DNA from: DATDAH01 sp963725155
Lineage (GTDB): Bacteria; Actinomycetota; Acidimicrobiia; Acidimicrobiales; DATDAH01
DNA length: 64,000 bases
Direction of reading: 5' to 3'
NCBI GenBank assembly: GCA_963725155.1
Contig: CAVRXU010000011.1
Coordinates: 106,064-170,063, forward strand
This document shows, one piece after another, positions 43,500 through 52,565 of the stretch. The notes under the pieces are model-generated. The model did no database searches and was not told the DNA's origin. It was given only the letters and a program-made list of their open reading frames with translations. Position numbers and translations under genes: made by a program. Positions within the stretch are counted from its first letter, which is position 1. The number at the start of each line of letters is the position of its first letter.

Positions 43500-44216
43500 T
43501 TACGCCACCGCCACCTCAGGCTCGGCGAGCGGACTTGATGTCCGAAAGCCCTTCCACGCGCAGTAGATCCCGAGTGACAGCTCCCATGCGGCCTCGGGCA
43601 GCGTAAAGAGGCCAGAGGGTCCCTCTCCGTTCTTGTAGACGCCGATCAGCTGCATCACGAACGAGAAGATCAGCAGAGACCCACCGATGAGCCCCAACAG
43701 CGCCATGCGACGCGGGACAAGCTCGGACCGGTACATCAAGTAGCCCAACATCAAGCCGTTCCCGATGCCAGCGACAAGCCCTGGCCCCCACCGGAACGCC
43801 CAGTCGTAGGTCTGCGCAAGGGTGTCACCCTGCGTGACGAGCGCCGTGGCTTCAGCACCACTGGCTCCGACCAACGCATCGGCCACGGACACGACCGTGA
43901 TGATGCTGATGAGGCCAATCGCGGCGAAGACCGACTCCATGATGCGCGCACAGACATACCCGAGCGAGACCGTTTCGCTCTGCCGCCTGACGAGCGGATA
44001 GATCACGACTGCGGTTCCGATTTGAGTGACGATCAAACCGAACTCGAGGACCGCTCCCCACTTCAGGCTCGCGTTGGAGGCATCCCCGGGGACGAAGCCC
44101 ATGTCAGTCCAGCTCGCACCCACCCCGTCGATGAAGAGAAGCCGAGCCGGGATGCTCGTTACGAAGGTGCCGATGAACAACCAGCCAAAGATCCGGCCTG
44201 TTCGCCGAACGTCCAT
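43500..44216 (-). CDS. DUF4386 membrane protein
   Basis: 238 aa, six to seven hydrophobic helices (IFGWLFIGTFVTSIPARLLF, FGLIVTQIGTAVVIYPLV, ESVFAAIGLISIITVVSV, LVAGIGNGLMLGYLMYRSEL, LGLIGGSLLIFSFVMQLIGV, LSLGIYCAWKGF). The family has unknown function; members often sit beside regulators or stress genes. It is the intact counterpart of the truncated copy at 29081-29560. ATG start; upstream lies the integrase-relic intergenic region. Confidence 0.82.
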   Translation of the reverse strand: MDVRRTGRIFGWLFIGTFVTSIPARLLFIDGVGASWTDMGFVPGDASNASLKWGAVLEFGLIVTQIGTAVVIYPLVRRQSETVSLGYVCARIMESVFAAIGLISIITVVSVADALVGASGAEATALVTQGDTLAQTYDWAFRWGPGLVAGIGNGLMLGYLMYRSELVPRRMALLGLIGGSLLIFSFVMQLIGVYKNGEGPSGLFTLPEAAWELSLGIYCAWKGFRTSSPLAEPEVAVA

Positions 44217-44557
44217 CCTGGGCCTCCCCCCTGTACCGCGAGGTCACTTTACGCGGACCAATCTGGCCTCGCAGGGAAGGCAAGGGCCCTCTACTTCGAA
44301 CGAGCGATTGCCGTGCCCGTGCCTGCGCGACTACCGCCCAGCGACTCATGCAGCGCAGCGGAGGTCGTGCAGTCAGATGACGGGCACGCCGGCGCGGCGG
44401 GCGATCCGCTCGACACACCCACGGGACGCTGCTCATCAAGGACCTCGTCCCGGTGAAAGTCGTCAGCGAACGGCTCGGACGATCGGCGACCTCGTGCCGA
44501 GATTGGCAGAGAGCGCCGGCGATATTCGGGTTCCAAGCGAGGCTTCTGTGAACAACC
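44217..44557. other. Intergenic region containing an integrase relic
   Basis: 340 bp between the DUF4386 start and the histidine-kinase stop. Apart from the tyrosine-recombinase fragment at 44408-44490 and one repeat end, no coding homology is visible. The GC content is a little lower than in the flanks. Confidence 0.6.
44408..44490 (+). pseudogene. Relic of a tyrosine recombinase (phage-type integrase) C-terminus
   Basis: In the third plus-strand frame the translation is ARHTHGTLLIKDLVPVKVVS followed by ERLGRSATS. This matches the box of phage-type integrases with the conserved RHTHAT.L.....PVKVVSERLGHS, including the catalytic Arg and the following His. Nothing before or after in that frame continues the gene, and stops occur on both sides. 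It is a short decayed fragment, about 55 bp left of the 27-bp repeat that bounds the envelope locus. Confidence 0.65.
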
Positions 44558-44571
44558 TCAGAGTTCTTTGG
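44545..44571 (+). repeat. 27-bp composite direct repeat, left copy
   Basis: TCTGTGA-N4-CCTCAGAGTTCTTTGG. The 3' part encodes the last codons of the histidine kinase on the minus strand (PKEL stop). The same two blocks with the same 4-nt gap occur at 54918-54944, in the promoter of the first gene of the envelope locus. Confidence 0.75.
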
Positions 44572-45976
44572 GTTGGCGGTCAGCGCTCGGCCCCCCGTCT
44601 CCGTGCACGGGAAGGCGAATGCGGAACGCCGTTCCCTGGGGGGCTAAAGCTTCGATCGTGATCGTGCCGTCGTGGGCCTCGATGACCGATCTCGCGATCG
44701 GTAGGCCCAACCCTGCCCCGCCGGCGTGCCGAGAACGGCTGCGGTCGCCTCGGTAGAAGCGGTCGAACGCATGCTGGGCGACCTCTGGTTGCATGCCTGG
44801 GCCGGTGTCGATCACCGAGATCCAGACGACGTCGTCGTCGCGCCGTTCACCCTCCAAGCGGATGCTCGCAGTGGGCGGCGTGTGGACTAGGGCGTTGTGG
44901 ACCAGTGAGGCGACGACTTGTCGCAGGCGGGCCTCGTCGCCGATGACCTCGAGGTCGGCGCCGTCGATGGCCGTCGTGATCGACCGCTCGGGCTGGATCG
45001 CGCGCCCGTCATCGGCGGCGTCGGCGAGCACGTCGCCCAGGTCGACGGGCTCGCGAGCCAGTGGCCGCCCTTCGTCGAGGTTGGCGAGGAGGAGCAGGTC
45101 TTCCACCAGGTCGTTCATCCGTTTCGTCTCGCCGAGCAGGCGGCGGACGACGTCGTCGATCTCGCCGCGGCCTCGGAAGCCGCCGTCGGCGTAGACCTCG
45201 AGGTAACCGCGGACCGAGGTCAGCGGCGTTCGCAGTTCGTGCGATGCGTCGGCGACGAAGCGGCGCAGCGTCTGTTCCTGGACGTCGCGCTCGTCGAGCA
45301 TCACGTTGAACGCACGGGCCAGCTTGGCCGCTTCGGTCCCCGGCATGTCGGGTTCGACGCGACGGTCACGGTCTCCCGCGGCGATCGACTCGGCCGCGGT
45401 GGTGATCTCGGAGATCGGTCGGAGCCCGAGCCGGTACATCCACCAACCGGTGACGAGGAGGACGATGACGATCAGCAGGCTGGCGGTGCCGAGGGCAACC
45501 AGCAGTGCCCGGTTCGCGGCGTCGGCGTCGGCGAGCGAGAGGGCGACGACGGCCCACGAACCGCTGGTGGGCCCGGGGGCAGCGCGCACCCGAAAGCGGG
45601 TCGAGGTGTTCGCTCCCTCGGTGGTGAAGGTGCCGCCGCTGCTCCCGAGCGCGGCGAGGTCGTCCGGGGACACCGATGGAACGTCCTCGAGGAGGTCGCC
45701 CTGGATGACCGGGGTCAGCTCACCGCCGTCGGTGACGGTGCCGACGAAGAAGTCCGAGGTCCGAGCCTCGAAGGAGGAGTTGTCCGGCGGGACCGACGGG
45801 CGGTTGATGATGACCCCTCCGGGCGGTCCGATGGCGAACGGGAGGGCGCTCTCGAGCTGTCTGTCCAGTTGGTCCAGGGCGTAGTTGCGCTGGGTGGTCG
45901 CGACCACCACCATCGATGTCGCCAAGGCGACGAGAACCAGCCCGAACCCGATGAGCAACCTGGTTCGCAGTGTCAT
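44558..45976 (-). CDS. Sensor histidine kinase
   Basis: 472 aa. Two helices (LLIGFGLVLVALATSMVVVA at 7-26 and ALGTASLLIVIVLLVTGWW at 161-179) enclose a 130-residue extracytoplasmic sensor. HAMP covers 183-235, the H-box DASHELRTPL has His246, and the N and G boxes include HNALVHTPP and DTGPGMQPE, GGAGLGLPIA. It belongs with the adjacent OmpR-type regulator (1-bp overlap), and gene context suggests it senses envelope stress or an exported compound. Confidence 0.9.
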   Translation of the reverse strand: MTLRTRLLIGFGLVLVALATSMVVVATTQRNYALDQLDRQLESALPFAIGPPGGVIINRPSVPPDNSSFEARTSDFFVGTVTDGGELTPVIQGDLLEDVPSVSPDDLAALGSSGGTFTTEGANTSTRFRVRAAPGPTSGSWAVVALSLADADAANRALLVALGTASLLIVIVLLVTGWWMYRLGLRPISEITTAAESIAAGDRDRRVEPDMPGTEAAKLARAFNVMLDERDVQEQTLRRFVADASHELRTPLTSVRGYLEVYADGGFRGRGEIDDVVRRLLGETKRMNDLVEDLLLLANLDEGRPLAREPVDLGDVLADAADDGRAIQPERSITTAIDGADLEVIGDEARLRQVVASLVHNALVHTPPTASIRLEGERRDDDVVWISVIDTGPGMQPEVAQHAFDRFYRGDRSRSRHAGGAGLGLPIARSVIEAHDGTITIEALAPQGTAFRIRLPVHGDGGPSADRQPKEL

Positions 45977-46662
45977 CAGTCCTCCCGCAGGCAGAACCCC
46001 ACGCCACGGATCGTCTGGATGAGCTTCGGCTCGACGTGGTCCACCTTCCGTCGGAGGTAGCTGATGAACGTGTCGACCACCGACGGGTCGCCGTCGAAGT
46101 CATAGTCCCAGACGTGGTCGAGGATCTGGCCCCGACTCAGCACCCGACCCGTGTTGAGCAGGAGGTAGTGCAGCAGGCGGTACTCGGTGGGCGACAGGGA
46201 GACCGGCTTCCCGGCCCGGGTCACCCGATGGGCGTCACCGTCGAGCTCCAGGTCCGCGCAGCGCAGGCGACGGCTCTCGAGGTGACCGCTCGTGCGGCGC
46301 ACGATGACGTTCACTCGGGCGACGAGCTCGGCGACGGCGAAAGGCTTCACCAGGTAGTCATCGCCGCCGATCGTGAGGCCGTGGACCCGGTCATCGGTCG
46401 CGTCACGGGCCGTGAGGAAGAGCACCGGCACCTGGCTCCCGCCGTCCCGCAACCGTCGGAGCACCGTGAACCCGTCGATGTCGGGCAGCATCACGTCGAG
46501 CACGACAGCATCGGGAGACGAGGAGCTCACGGCGTGGAGGCACTCCCGGCCGGTGGCCGCCGACGTCGTCTCGTAGCCCTGCAGGCCGAGAGCGGACTCG
46601 ATGAGGTAGACGATGTTCGCTTCGTCGTCGACGACCAGGACCCGAGGCTTGGTCTCGGTCAT
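45976..46662 (-). CDS. OmpR/PhoB-family response regulator
   Basis: 228 aa. Receiver domain with the acidic pair DDE (12-14), phospho-acceptor Asp56 in AVVLDVMLPD, Thr in LFLTARD and Lys in YLVKPF. The C-terminal winged helix ends in FISYLRRKVDHVEPKLIQTI and RGVGFCLR. It would activate or repress targets on phosphorylation by the neighbouring kinase. The 111-bp promoter region upstream has repeat boxes similar to those of the efflux operon. Confidence 0.92.
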   Translation of the reverse strand: MTETKPRVLVVDDEANIVYLIESALGLQGYETTSAATGRECLHAVSSSSPDAVVLDVMLPDIDGFTVLRRLRDGGSQVPVLFLTARDATDDRVHGLTIGGDDYLVKPFAVAELVARVNVIVRRTSGHLESRRLRCADLELDGDAHRVTRAGKPVSLSPTEYRLLHYLLLNTGRVLSRGQILDHVWDYDFDGDPSVVDTFISYLRRKVDHVEPKLIQTIRGVGFCLRED

Positions 46663-46722
46663 GGATTACCTGTTCTGTTCCGGTGTCGCCGCACGTGACC
46701 TCCCGGGAGTCAGTCAAGCGGG

Positions 46723-46733
46723 CCGGTCATCTG
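46723..46733 (-). promoter_or_regulatory. Shared 11-mer promoter element (regulator gene)
   Basis: CCGGTCATCTG on the plus strand, 61-71 nt upstream of the response-regulator start codon. The identical 11-mer occurs 61-71 nt upstream of the first gene of the efflux/sulfatase operon (54946-54956). Equal distance and orientation suggest a common promoter element or regulator site. Confidence 0.65.
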
Positions 46734-46737
46734 ATCG

Positions 46738-46770
46738 TCTCTCAGGTTTCTGTGAGTTTCGTGTGAATCA
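46738..46770. promoter_or_regulatory. Tandem OmpR-type boxes upstream of the response regulator
   Basis: The stretch contains TTTCTGTGAG immediately followed by TTTCGTGTGA, a 10-bp direct repeat with 7 matches, preceded by CTCTCAGG. Ten-base tandem half-sites are typical of OmpR/PhoB-family regulators. The TCTGTGA box also occurs in the efflux-operon promoter at 54918-54924. Confidence 0.5.
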
Positions 46771-46773
46771 CCA

Positions 46774-49014
46774 CTAGGTGCGGAGCGCGGCGAGTTGGCG
46801 GCGATCACCTCGTCCGGTCAGCAGGAAGGCCTCGATGTGGTGCGGTGTCCGGCCGGACAGCGCGGTCGGGTCGAGCATGAGGTCGACGTGGTGGGTGACG
46901 TCGCCGTCGACGAAGGTGGGCGCGACGCCGGCGATCACGCCGTCGATGGCCACGACGAGACGCTGGTCACCTGAGGGCCCGTCCTCGATCTGACCGGTCA
47001 GGTGGGTGGGGACGATCTCGTCGGTGGATCGGTACGACCGAAGGGCGTCGAGGCCCTCGTCTGCGACCAGGCGGGCGTCGGCATCGACTCCCGCGGGCAG
47101 GTCCTCGACCGGTGCGCCGACGAGGTCGCCGTCCTCGGTGCGGGCGTAGAACTCGTGACCGGGCGCGTCCCCCTGGAGGAGGGTGTCGACGTTCCTGGCC
47201 AGGTTCTCGGCCAGGACCTCGTCGCCGTCGAAGCGAACCCGGTCGCTGAGCTGCACGGCGCCGCCGAACCCGCCGAACCCGCCGCCGCCCATGTCGACCT
47301 TGTTGAACTGCTTCTCGGGATCGGTCCGCGCCGGTCCGAGCAGCGACTGCCCGTCGACGTCCCACGGCAGGGACAGGTCGAGGATGTCGGCGATGGTCGG
47401 GAGCACGTCGATGGACTCCACGTTGTCGTCGCTCACCGTTCCCGGCTCGATCTGCGGTGCCTTGACGATCAACGGGACGTAGAGGATGTCGGGGTACAGC
47501 GAGCGGTCGAGGACCTCGCCTTCCAGGCCTCGGTGCGACTGGCCCGGGACGAACCCGGACCCGTGGTCCGAGGTGACGATGACGGCCGTCTCGTCATAGA
47601 GCCCGGTCTCCTCGAGTCGATCGACCAACTGCCCGACGAGGCGGTCCACGTAGCCCACTTGGAGGAGCAGACGCTGCCGCTCGGCGTCAGCCTGTGCCTG
47701 CTCGGGCCCACGGCTGCCGATGATGTCCGCGCCGGGACCGAACCCGCCGGCCTCGTAGGCCCGGCCGTCGGGGAGGAACCGATACGGCGAGTGGGGCAGC
47801 TGGAGGTGCAAGAAGTGCAGCGCCGGCTCCTCATCGTCTTCGATCGAGTCGACCAAGCCCTGGAAGGCGTCGATCTGTAGGACGGGGAAGCCGGCGTTGG
47901 CGCTGTCCGCGTTGCGGGCCTCGTCGACGGCGTCCGCGGTGCCCTGCGGGTCGAGCGTGGTCGCCGTCGGTGTCGTGGTGACGGTGCTGGTGGCCTCTTC
48001 GATCGACTGTGGGCCGCTGGCGTCGGGGTCGAGGGAGATCATCGCCTGGTAGCTGTCCACGGCGTCGTCGACCAGGTCGCCCAGAGCGGACGAGGAGGTA
48101 CGTGTCGCCTCGGTGTCGGAGGCCGCCGCGGCCGCCGCGGAGGCATCGGGGTCGTCGACGAACGGTCCGGAGCACAGGCTCGACGGACAGAGCGAGGTCA
48201 CGGATTCGCTCACCTCGAGGTCGTACTGGCTGGCCAGGAGCGTGAACAGGTTCTCCGGGTGGTCGGCCGCGGTCGGGCTGGCCCCGTCGACGGCGTAGCG
48301 GCCGGTCAGCAGGGCGGGCACGGCCGCGACGGTGGCGGTGGCGACGGTCGTGGCGTTGCGATACCAGGCGCCGTCGGCGGCGAGGGCGGCGAGGTTCGGG
48401 TAGAGGTCGGCGTCGATCTCCCCGGTTGCGTCGAAGATCGAGTTCTGCGGCCACTCGTCGAACACGATCATCACCACCGACCGGGCTTCGCCGGTCTCTT
48501 CCAGTTCTGCTGCGCCGACCGAGGAGGACCGCAGCACGTCGGACGCCGGTGAGCTGACGAGGAAGGTCCCCACGAACAGCAGTGGTCCCAGGGCGAGCAC
48601 CAGCATGGCGGTGTGGAAGGCCGGGCGCCGCTGGGCCGCCACGACCAGGGCGAACGCGAGGGCGGCGATGACGGCCAGAGCGACACCGCCCCAGCCGGCC
48701 AGCTCCTTCACGAGCTGGAGGACGAAGAGGGCGCCGAGCGCGGCCACGAACCCACGGTGGAGCAACGTCGCAGCCGGTGGATCGATCAGGCGGGTGAGGA
48801 CGACGGCCACCGTCAGCACGACCGGCAGGACCAGGGTCACCAACAGCGCGAAGGCGACCAGGTCGCCCCGGTCGGCGTCGCGGGCGGTGAACGCCTCGGG
48901 GGCGCGCCCGAACACGTCGAGCAGCGGCTGAGCGACGGCCAGCCCCGTCATGGCGAGAAGTTCAATGAAGGCGCGCGCCGTGGCGCGACCGTCGAACCGC
49001 CGGTTCCCGTTCAT
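46774..49014 (-). CDS. Membrane sulfatase-superfamily enzyme (LTA-synthase-like)
   Basis: 746 aa. About five N-terminal membrane helices (20-165; e.g. LVAFALLVTLVLPVVLTVAV) are followed by a large extracytoplasmic alkaline-phosphatase-superfamily domain. Metal/nucleophile motifs: MIVFDEW near 182, the Thr-containing TVATATVAAVPALLTGRY and VIVTSDHGSGFVPGQSHRG. The arrangement resembles LtaS/phosphoethanolamine-transferase enzymes that modify envelope polymers or lipids. Last gene of the six-gene operon, overlapping the adaptor gene by 4 bp. Confidence 0.85.
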   Translation of the reverse strand: MNGNRRFDGRATARAFIELLAMTGLAVAQPLLDVFGRAPEAFTARDADRGDLVAFALLVTLVLPVVLTVAVVLTRLIDPPAATLLHRGFVAALGALFVLQLVKELAGWGGVALAVIAALAFALVVAAQRRPAFHTAMLVLALGPLLFVGTFLVSSPASDVLRSSSVGAAELEETGEARSVVMIVFDEWPQNSIFDATGEIDADLYPNLAALAADGAWYRNATTVATATVAAVPALLTGRYAVDGASPTAADHPENLFTLLASQYDLEVSESVTSLCPSSLCSGPFVDDPDASAAAAAASDTEATRTSSSALGDLVDDAVDSYQAMISLDPDASGPQSIEEATSTVTTTPTATTLDPQGTADAVDEARNADSANAGFPVLQIDAFQGLVDSIEDDEEPALHFLHLQLPHSPYRFLPDGRAYEAGGFGPGADIIGSRGPEQAQADAERQRLLLQVGYVDRLVGQLVDRLEETGLYDETAVIVTSDHGSGFVPGQSHRGLEGEVLDRSLYPDILYVPLIVKAPQIEPGTVSDDNVESIDVLPTIADILDLSLPWDVDGQSLLGPARTDPEKQFNKVDMGGGGFGGFGGAVQLSDRVRFDGDEVLAENLARNVDTLLQGDAPGHEFYARTEDGDLVGAPVEDLPAGVDADARLVADEGLDALRSYRSTDEIVPTHLTGQIEDGPSGDQRLVVAIDGVIAGVAPTFVDGDVTHHVDLMLDPTALSGRTPHHIEAFLLTGRGDRRQLAALRT

Positions 49015-50648
49015 GGCGCGATGCCGCCTCCGGCAGGGAACCCGCCGTTGAAACCGCCCGGCCCGAAGGTGGTGCTGCTCGTGTCCGTGGCGCTGCCGGG
49101 GAGAGGCTCGTCGAGATCGGCGAGCACGACCTCCTGGCCCGCTTCGAGGCCGGAGGTGATCTCGGTCAACGTCGCGCCGATGGCGCCGATCTCGACGGTC
49201 ACGGTCTCGGTGTCGTCGCCATCGGGCACCTGGACGCTTGCGGTCTCGCCGTCTACGGCGACGGCGGAGGTCGGGACGGTGAGGGCATCCTCGGCCGCCG
49301 AAGTGGTGATGTCGGCGGTGGCGGTGGCGCCGTTGCCGAGCCGTCGGGTGTTGCCGTGCAGCCCGATGGTGATCGGGAAACTGCCGGCGTTGGCGGCGAC
49401 ACCGATAGCGACGACCTCGCCCTCGATCTCCTCGTCGCTGCCGTCGGGCCGGACGGTCGCCGCTTGGCCGACCTCCAGGTCGGCCAAGTCGTCGACGCTG
49501 ACGTTGACCGTCGCCTCGTAGCCACCTCGGCCCGAGATGATGATGTTGGCGGTCGCCGACGCCGCGTCGACCTCGTCCCCGGGCGCCAGGTTCACCGCGA
49601 TGACCGTGCCGGCGATCGGACTGGCGATGGCGGCCTGGGCGACGGCCTGTTGGGCCACGATGACCTCGAGCGCGGCGGCGTCGACGGCCCGTTGGAGCGC
49701 GATGAGCCGTTCCGATGAGACGCTGGACCCGCCGCCGCCCGAGCCGGTCGAGGGGACCGAGCCGAGATCAGGGCCGGTCCCGCCGGTCGAAGGGGTTGGT
49801 TGCGACGGTTGGGTCGGCTGGGTCGTCGGCGGCGGCGGCTCGCCCAGCGCGGCGGCGCGCTGGGCGAGCAGGTCGTCGAGGATTGCTGCTGCGCTGCTGA
49901 CGGCGGCTTGGCTCGACTGGACCGCCTGTTGGGCCGTGGTCACCGCGGCGATCGCGTCCGTGCAGGCGGTGAGCGCCGCCGGGAACCCGGCGGCGTCGGC
50001 GGTGCCGACGGCCGCGCACACCGAGTCGGCGTTGTCGATCGCGGGCTGCACCGTGGCGAGGGCCGCGTCGGCCTGCTGCTGCGCGCTGAGCAACGCCTGT
50101 TGCGCGGCGGCGATGTCGGCGTCAGTCGGTCCGCTCTGGGCCGCGATCGTCTGGACCTCACCGAGGTCGACCACGCCGGACGATTCCTCGCTCGTGGCTT
50201 CGTAGGCGGTGGGGATCGCCCCGGTGCCGCCGGATGGATTGGAGCCGGTCCCGATCGCCTCGCCTTTGAGGGCGCGCTCGAGGGTCAGTTCGGCTTGGTC
50301 GAGGGCGGCCTGCTGCTGGCGGAGGGTGCGCTCGAGGCTCGCGTTGTCCAGCTCGGCGAGGGTGGCGCCGACGGCGACGCGGTCGCCGACACCGACCTCG
50401 ACGGACTCGACGGTGCCGGCGATGGGGAACGCCACCGCGGCCTGGGTGACGGGCTCGATCGTGGCGACCGACTGGAGCACCTGGTCGACCGAGCTGGTCG
50501 TAGCGGTGGCGGTGCGGTAGTGGCCGGAGCTGGTCTGGCCGTTGGCGGCCACGGCGACCACCATGAAGGCGAGCAGGGCGACGAGGCCCGCGGCCGCGAG
50601 TCGACGGACCGAGCTCGGGGTGTCCGCGAGGAAGGCGGGTAGGGGCAT
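49011..50648 (-). CDS. HlyD/MacA-like periplasmic adaptor, long form
   Basis: 545 aa from ATG 50648. An N-terminal signal anchor (LAAAGLVALLAFMVVAVAANG) is followed by a lipoyl-like half (GTVESVEVGVGDRVAVGATL), a long Ala/Gln-rich hairpin (LSAQQQADAALATVQPAIDN) with a Pro/Thr/Gly linker, then the second lipoyl half (SPIAGTVIAVNLAPGDEVD) and a beta barrel. It is 1 bp downstream of the MacB-type permease. Its unusual length reflects the inserted low-complexity linker near 340-375. Confidence 0.85.
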   Translation of the reverse strand: MPLPAFLADTPSSVRRLAAAGLVALLAFMVVAVAANGQTSSGHYRTATATTSSVDQVLQSVATIEPVTQAAVAFPIAGTVESVEVGVGDRVAVGATLAELDNASLERTLRQQQAALDQAELTLERALKGEAIGTGSNPSGGTGAIPTAYEATSEESSGVVDLGEVQTIAAQSGPTDADIAAAQQALLSAQQQADAALATVQPAIDNADSVCAAVGTADAAGFPAALTACTDAIAAVTTAQQAVQSSQAAVSSAAAILDDLLAQRAAALGEPPPPTTQPTQPSQPTPSTGGTGPDLGSVPSTGSGGGGSSVSSERLIALQRAVDAAALEVIVAQQAVAQAAIASPIAGTVIAVNLAPGDEVDAASATANIIISGRGGYEATVNVSVDDLADLEVGQAATVRPDGSDEEIEGEVVAIGVAANAGSFPITIGLHGNTRRLGNGATATADITTSAAEDALTVPTSAVAVDGETASVQVPDGDDTETVTVEIGAIGATLTEITSGLEAGQEVVLADLDEPLPGSATDTSSTTFGPGGFNGGFPAGGGIAP

Positions 50649-50649
50649 G

Positions 50650-51882
50650 TCATTCACTCCGTAGGGCGTCGATGGGGGCGAGGCGGGCGGCGCGTGACGC
50701 GGGGTACACGCCGAAGAGCACGCCGATGCCGATGGCCATGACGATGGCCAGGACCGAGACCGGCAGCGACAGGAGGACGCGGACGTCGGCCAGAGAGGGG
50801 AGGACGAGGGCGCCGACGACACCGAGGGTGACGCCGAGGAGACCGCCGGCCAGGCCGAGGAGCGAGGCCTCGACGAGGAACTGGCGGCGGATGAGCCGGG
50901 GCTTCGCGCCGAGGGCCTTGCGGAGGCCGATCTCCCGGATCCGCTCCGTGACCGAGACCAGCATGATGTTCATGACCCCGATCCCACCCACCAGGAGCGA
51001 GATGACGGCGATGCCGCCCAACATCACGGTGAGCGTCCGGTCGACCGAGCTGGCCGCGGTCAGGATCGACTCCTGGGTGGCGATCGAGTAGTCCAGGTCG
51101 TCATCGGAGGTGATCCCGTGGAGGTTCCGCAGGGTGGCGTCGGTCTCCTGGTACGCCGCCGACAGGGTGGCGCCCTCGGAGGCCTTGACGTAGATCGAGC
51201 TGACCGAATCGCGATCCTCGCCGCCGACGAGGCGGTGGCTGTAGGTGGCGAAGGGGACCAGGGCGACGTCGTTGTTGCTCGTGTCGTCCGAGGAGCTGAG
51301 CGCCTCGAGGACGCCGATCACCTCGAGCGCGGTGCCGTCCACACTGACCGTCTGGCCGACCGGGTCACCGACGAGGCCCAGCTCGGTCACGGTGTCGGGG
51401 CCCAACACCGTGACCGAGGCGGCGTCGTCCTCCTCTCTCTCGGTCCAGAACCGTCCCGAGCTCGTCGCTCTCGACCGGACGTCCTGCCACGACCGTGTGG
51501 TGCCGGTCAGCGTGGTGGTCCAGTTGGTCTCGCCGGCGGTCAACGACACGGTGCTGGTGGCGGTCGCCGCGACCGCTTCGACGTCGGGAGCGACGACAGC
51601 GTCGGCCAGCGCGTCGGCGTCGCCCATCGTCAGGGTCGATGCCGTGCCGAAGCCGCCGCGGACGCCGGAGTCGTCCGTCGAGCTGCCCGGCGACACGACG
51701 AGGACATTGGTGCCCAGCTCGTCGATCTGGTCCTGCACGTCGGCCCGGGCGCCCCGGCCGATGCCGACGGTCAGGATCACCGCGGTGATCCCGATCAGGA
51801 TCCCCAGCATCGTCAGCGCCGACCGCAGGCGGTGGGTACGGACGGCGTCGGAGGCGGTGAAGAGGGTGTCGCGCCAGTTCAC
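50650..51882 (-). CDS. MacB-type ABC permease
   Basis: 410 aa from GTG 51882. One N-terminal helix (SALTMLGILIGITAVILTVG), a large extracytoplasmic MacB core domain (about 45-270), and three C-terminal helices (VMLGGIAVISLLVGGIGVMN, LLGLAGGLLGVTLGVVGALV, VLAIVMAIGIGVLFGVYPAS). The permease loop EIGLRKALGAKPRLIRRQFL is classic. It overlaps the ATPase gene by 4 bp. With the ATPase and an adaptor it would drive export from the outer leaflet or periplasm-like space. Confidence 0.9.
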   Translation of the reverse strand: MNWRDTLFTASDAVRTHRLRSALTMLGILIGITAVILTVGIGRGARADVQDQIDELGTNVLVVSPGSSTDDSGVRGGFGTASTLTMGDADALADAVVAPDVEAVAATATSTVSLTAGETNWTTTLTGTTRSWQDVRSRATSSGRFWTEREEDDAASVTVLGPDTVTELGLVGDPVGQTVSVDGTALEVIGVLEALSSSDDTSNNDVALVPFATYSHRLVGGEDRDSVSSIYVKASEGATLSAAYQETDATLRNLHGITSDDDLDYSIATQESILTAASSVDRTLTVMLGGIAVISLLVGGIGVMNIMLVSVTERIREIGLRKALGAKPRLIRRQFLVEASLLGLAGGLLGVTLGVVGALVLPSLADVRVLLSLPVSVLAIVMAIGIGVLFGVYPASRAARLAPIDALRSE

Positions 51883-52565
51883 GCGGCCACCCCGCTCTCG
51901 CTCACCCGGCCGTCGCGGATCCGCACGACGCGACCGGCGCGCGTGGCGACGTCCGGCTCGTGGGTGATCAGGACGATCGTGCGGCCGCTGTCGTGCAGCT
52001 CCCCCAGGAGGTCCAGCACATCCGCCGTGGACACAGAGTCGAGGTTGCCGGTGGGCTCGTCGGCGAGGAGCAGGTCGGGCTCGGTCACCAGCGCCCGCGC
52101 GATGGCCACGCGCTGCTGCTGGCCGCCGGAGAGCTCCATGGGCCGATGGTCGGCGCGGTCGGCGAGGCCGACGCGGTCGAGCGCGGCCAACGCCCGCCGT
52201 CGGCGCTCGGTGGGCTCGATGCCGGCGTACACCAGCGGCAGCTCGACGTTGCGCCACGCGGTGAGGTAGGCGAGCAGGTTGAACTGCTGGAACACGAATC
52301 CGATGCGCCGGTTGCGGACCTCAGCGAGCTGATCCTCCGACAGGGTGGCCACATCCTCGCCGGCCAGCAGGAACTGACCCTCGCTGGGCACGTCGAGGCA
52401 GCCGAGGATGTGCATCAGCGTCGACTTCCCCGATCCCGACGGGCCGACGATGGCGACGAACTCGCCGTTCTGGATGGTGAGCGTCACGGCGCGGAGCGCC
52501 TCGACCTCTAGGAAGGCCGACCGGTAGGTCTTGCCGACGTCGGCGAGCTCCAGGACGGCGCTCAT
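51879..52565 (-). CDS. MacB-type ABC ATPase (LolD-like)
   Basis: 228 aa. Walker A GPSGSGKSTLM at about 37-47, Q-loop region VFQQFNLLAYLTAWRNVELP, signature LSGGQQQRVAIARAL, Walker B LLLADEPTGNLDS and switch THEPDVATRA. Length and motifs are those of the MacB/LolD/FtsE group. 4-bp overlaps on both sides show tight coupling with the first adaptor and the permease. Confidence 0.92.
   Translation of the reverse strand: MSAVLELADVGKTYRSAFLEVEALRAVTLTIQNGEFVAIVGPSGSGKSTLMHILGCLDVPSEGQFLLAGEDVATLSEDQLAEVRNRRIGFVFQQFNLLAYLTAWRNVELPLVYAGIEPTERRRRALAALDRVGLADRADHRPMELSGGQQQRVAIARALVTEPDLLLADEPTGNLDSVSTADVLDLLGELHDSGRTIVLITHEPDVATRAGRVVRIRDGRVSESGVAA

Noticed and set aside
43382..43606. Plus-strand ORF starting directly after the DsbA-like stop
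   Set aside because: Thr/Pro-rich, overlaps the 3' end of the DUF4386 gene and shows no homology; perhaps a decayed remnant but not supportable.
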